A stretch of 64,000 bases of DNA from [Muricauda] lutisoli (nom. illeg.) (GTDB taxonomy: Bacteria > Bacteroidota > Bacteroidia > Flavobacteriales > Flavobacteriaceae), in the NCBI RefSeq assembly GCF_017313105.1, contig NZ_JAFLND010000001.1, forward strand, positions 806,001 to 870,000, in the 5' to 3' direction. Position numbers and translations under genes: made by a program. The notes beneath the pieces are model-generated. The model had not been told where the DNA came from. It did not search any database and was given only the letters and a program-made list of their open reading frames with translations. Below, one piece after another: positions 62,539-64,000 of this stretch (position 1 is its first letter; the number at the start of each line of letters is the position of its first letter).

Positions 62539-64000
62539 TTATTTTGCTTCATTTTCTAATAGTTGATCTAAGGAATACATATCGGGAACCAGAACTTGTC
62601 GCGCCTTGCTTCCTTCAAAAGGGCCTACGATTCCTGCAGCCTCCAACTGATCTATGATTCGACCAGCTCTATTGTACCCCAATTTTAATTTTCGTTGTAT
62701 CAAAGAGGCGGAGCCTTGTTGAGCTGTTACAATTACTTCGGCAGCTTCCCTGAACATGGCATCTCTATCCGCGATATCATTATCAAGACTTGTGCCAGAT
62801 TCTTCGCCCACATACTCTGGCAATAGATGAGCTTCTGGGTAGGCGCGTTGTGACCCGATATAGTCTGTGATTTTAGCCACTTCTGGCGTATCCACAAAGG
62901 CACATTGTAGCCTTGTTACATCGTTCCCTTGCGTGTAGAGCATATCACCTCGTCCGATAAGCTGGTCCGCTCCCTGTGCGTCCAAAATGGTCCTGGAATC
63001 AATTTTTGAGGTTACCCTGAACGCTATCCGTGCTGGGAAATTGGCCTTTATGATACCTGTAATAACATTCACCGACGGTCTTTGCGTAGCAATGATCAAG
63101 TGAATACCGATCGCACGGGCCAATTGTGCCAATCTGGCAATAGGTGTTTCCACTTCCTTGCCGGCTGTCATGATCAAATCTGCAAATTCGTCGATGACAA
63201 GTACAATGTAGGGCAAGAATTTATGCCCGTCGTTCGGATTTAATTTTCTGGCCTTGAATTTGGTATTATACTCCTTTACGTTCCTTACCATAGCTGATTT
63301 GAGCAACTCGTAACGGTTGTCCATTTCAATACAAAGGGAGTTCAACGTGTTGATCACCTTGGTGTTGTCCGTAATGATGGCTTCCTCGGAATCGGGAAGT
63401 TTTGCCAAAAAGTGACGCTCAATTTTGTTGTACAGGGTCAATTCCACCTTTTTCGGGTCGACCAAGATAAATTTGACCTCTGCTGGATGCTTTTTATAGA
63501 GTAATGAGGTGATGACAGCATTCAACCCTACCGATTTTCCCTGACCGGTAGCACCAGCCATAAGCAAGTGTGGCATTTTGGCCAAGTCCACTACAAAAGT
63601 CTCGTTGCTGATGGTTTTTCCGAAAGCGATGGGCAGCTCCATCTCCGCTTTCTGGAATTTGTTGGAAGCAATCACCGATCGCATGGAAACAATGGTTGCG
63701 TTTTTGTTGGGCACCTCTATACCCACAGTCCCTTTTCCAGGGATAGGGGCAATGATACGGATTCCCAATGCAGCCAAGGACAGGGCGATGTCGTCTTCCA
63801 AATTTTTGATCTTGGAGATACGGATCCCGGCCTCGGGAACAATTTCGTATAGGGTTACCGTTGGGCCAATGGTCGCTTTGATTTGGGCAATCCCTATTTT
63901 GTAATTTTTGAGGGTGCTTACAATCCGGTTCTTGTTTTCCTCAAGTTCTTCTTGGTTAATGGTAATGCCTCCCGAAGCCCCGTGGGCCTCCAACAGATCC
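62539..64000 (-). CDS. ftsK: DNA translocase FtsK, C-terminal part (runs off window)
   Basis: The 487 residues visible in the window are the motor and gamma domains of FtsK/SpoIIIE, which pumps DNA at the division septum. Walker A MAGATGQGKSVGLNAVI, Walker B YIVLVIDEFADLIM, the VDPKKVELTLY segment and C-terminal winged helix (GSASLIQRKLKLGYNRAGRIIDQLEAAGIVGP) are present. The frame continues past base 64000 without a start (DLLEAHGASGG), so the N-terminal membrane domain lies outside. Confidence 0.96.
   Translation of the reverse strand, partial: DLLEAHGASGGITINQEELEENKNRIVSTLKNYKIGIAQIKATIGPTVTLYEIVPEAGIRISKIKNLEDDIALSLAALGIRIIAPIPGKGTVGIEVPNKNATIVSMRSVIASNKFQKAEMELPIAFGKTISNETFVVDLAKMPHLLMAGATGQGKSVGLNAVITSLLYKKHPAEVKFILVDPKKVELTLYNKIERHFLAKLPDSEEAIITDNTKVINTLNSLCIEMDNRYELLKSAMVRNVKEYNTKFKARKLNPNDGHKFLPYIVLVIDEFADLIMTAGKEVETPIARLAQLARAIGIHLIIATQRPSVNVITGIIKANFPARIAFRVTSKIDSRTILDAQGADQLIGRGDMLYTQGNDVTRLQCAFVDTPEVAKITDYIGSQRAYPEAHLLPEYVGEESGTSLDNDIADRDAMFREAAEVIVTAQQGSASLIQRKLKLGYNRAGRIIDQLEAAGIVGPFEGSKARQVLVPDMYSLDQLLENEAK

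Overview
The window looks like a stretch of chromosome from a marine-type Flavobacteriaceae (Bacteroidota). Coding is dense on both strands and AT-rich. Promoters fit the Bacteroidota TTTG / TAnnTTTG consensus. Secreted proteins carry family-typical lipoprotein or Sec signals, and gene neighbourhoods such as ftsK-lolA-lptF/G-ribB are typical of the class. A relative of Muricauda/Allomuricauda is my guess from general protein character, not a proven assignment.

1-27 kb is mostly housekeeping: a fasciclin protein, pheT, leuB-leuA, an RluA-type pseudouridine synthase, panB, sdaA and dnaK, interspersed with envelope proteins (two thioredoxin-fold lipoproteins, a plug-only TonB-receptor-like protein, PD40/TolB-like proteins, DUF4421, DoxX, an acidic DUF4382 lipoprotein). 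It includes an orphan LuxR-type response regulator whose phospho-acceptor Asp is Glu. It ends with a four-gene arsenic operon (arsR, DUF6428 protein, LMW-phosphatase-type arsenate reductase, acr3) that carries the same candidate operator before its first two genes.

27-36 kb is a tight molybdenum-cofactor operon: cysteine desulfurase, xdhC, mocA-like cytidylyltransferase, moaD, a moeB/rhodanese fusion, moaE, a moaC-moaB fusion, moaA, moeA and a TauE/SafE transporter, with a convergent ModE-like regulator. Start and stop codons overlap or nearly touch from xdhC onward. The combination of desulfurase, XdhC and a cytidylyltransferase suggests supply of a sulfurated, cytosine-dinucleotide cofactor to a xanthine-dehydrogenase-family enzyme encoded elsewhere. 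Next come a DUF4932 zincin-like protein with its AraC neighbour, a MltF-like transglycosylase and a second acidic lipoprotein.

41.6-57.0 kb is an integrated mobilizable element of about 15.4 kb in the 3' end of tRNA-Ser(UGA). A 15-bp duplicate of the tRNA 3' end lies at its left boundary, the intact tRNA and a tyrosine recombinase at its right. Similar arm-like repeats lie just inside both ends. The backbone is an excisionase-like HTH protein, a primase-helicase, an iteron-like repeat cluster, a CHC2/Toprim primase, a MobC-like protein, an HxHxH relaxase and a membrane accessory protein. It has been hit by an IS110-family insertion. Cargo is a set of small cupins (three paralogues), a small 'YYC' domain found both fused to a cupin and as a separate gene, two AraC/membrane-type genes, an SPFH protein, a PIG-L deacetylase and a broken glycosyltransferase. 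A truncated tRNA-Ala(GGC) fragment inside the left end records an older integration event.

57-64 kb returns to core genome: a second TauE/SafE protein, a KdnA-like DegT aminotransferase, a RibBA-like protein with a degenerate GTP cyclohydrolase II half, LptF/G, LolA and the C-terminal part of FtsK running off the window.
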